A stretch of 13,998 bases of DNA from an uncultured Butyrivibrio sp. (GTDB taxonomy: Bacteria > Bacillota > Clostridia > Lachnospirales > Lachnospiraceae). Under the pieces are notes generated by a model. That model did no database searches and was not told where the DNA came from. It saw only the letters and a list, made by a program, of their open reading frames with translations. This document shows, in pieces, positions 13,929 through 13,998 of this stretch (positions are counted from its first letter, which is position 1; every line of letters begins with the position of its first letter). The DNA lies in the NCBI GenBank assembly GCA_947169985.1, contig CAMVRW010000032.1:1-13998 (forward strand), in the 5' to 3' direction. Position numbers and translations under genes: made by a program.

Positions 13929-13998
13929 TTTAGCCCCCTAAAAGAAATTATTAGTCATGCATAAAGTCTTTTTCTCTAAGTATTATCATATCATTTTC

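Noticed and set aside
13929..13998. Promoter for glgB
   Set aside because: The 70 bases available hold AT-rich TATAAT-like strings (for example TATGAT) but no -35 box at proper spacing; the real promoter may lie beyond the window.

Overview
The window reads as a chromosomal segment of a motile, anaerobic Gram-positive Clostridium relative, most probably Lachnospiraceae of the Butyrivibrio/Roseburia type. The evidence is the protein families: a DUF5702 protein with a Flp1-like pilin, a Lachnospiraceae-style GlgB, and a flagellin next to FliS and a very large DUF6240-like protein. Base composition is moderately AT-rich. Every real gene lies on the minus strand, so transcription runs from high to low coordinates. 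I found no mobile elements, tRNA or rRNA genes, CRISPR arrays or integration signatures.

Layout in order of transcription. (1) 13928-11946: glgB, the glycogen branching enzyme, ending in an unusual Lys/Pro-rich tail and followed by a perfect 12-bp rho-independent terminator. (2) 11870-7216: a flagellar unit made of a 980-residue DUF6240/FliK-like protein, flagellin, and FliS (the flagellin export chaperone), closed by a strong terminator at 7155-7193. A sigma-28-like promoter (TAAA, 16 nt, GCCGAAAT) overlaps the glgB stop codon and points into the glgB terminator, so the end of glgB also appears to be the flagellar control region. (3) 7044-6193: a lone gene for a two-part GNAT-like protein, with its own promoter candidate and 5' hairpin. 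(4) 5897-1: a compact tad (tight adherence, type IVb pilus) operon: prepilin peptidase, tadZ/cpaE, tadA/cpaF, tadB, tadC, a Flp1-like pilin and a DUF5702 membrane-anchored protein that runs off the window edge.

The tad genes form one assembly machine. TadA powers it, TadB and TadC form the membrane platform, TadZ localises it, the peptidase matures the pilin, and the Flp1-like protein is the fibre subunit. DUF5702 is probably a minor pilin or surface component. No secretin or CpaB/RcpC genes are seen, as expected for a single-membrane cell. Oddities in the operon are a TadC with a roughly 200-residue extracytoplasmic insert resembling an atrophied Ig domain, a TadZ that has lost both P-loop lysines and the receiver phospho-acceptor, overlapping genes with TTG/GTG or non-standard starts behind good Shine-Dalgarno sequences, and a peptidase whose first membrane helix lies upstream of any standard start codon.

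Most of the window is recognisable. The strongest candidates for new biology are the promoter/terminator overlap between glgB and the flagellar operon, the modified TadC/TadZ pair, and the large DUF6240-like protein.
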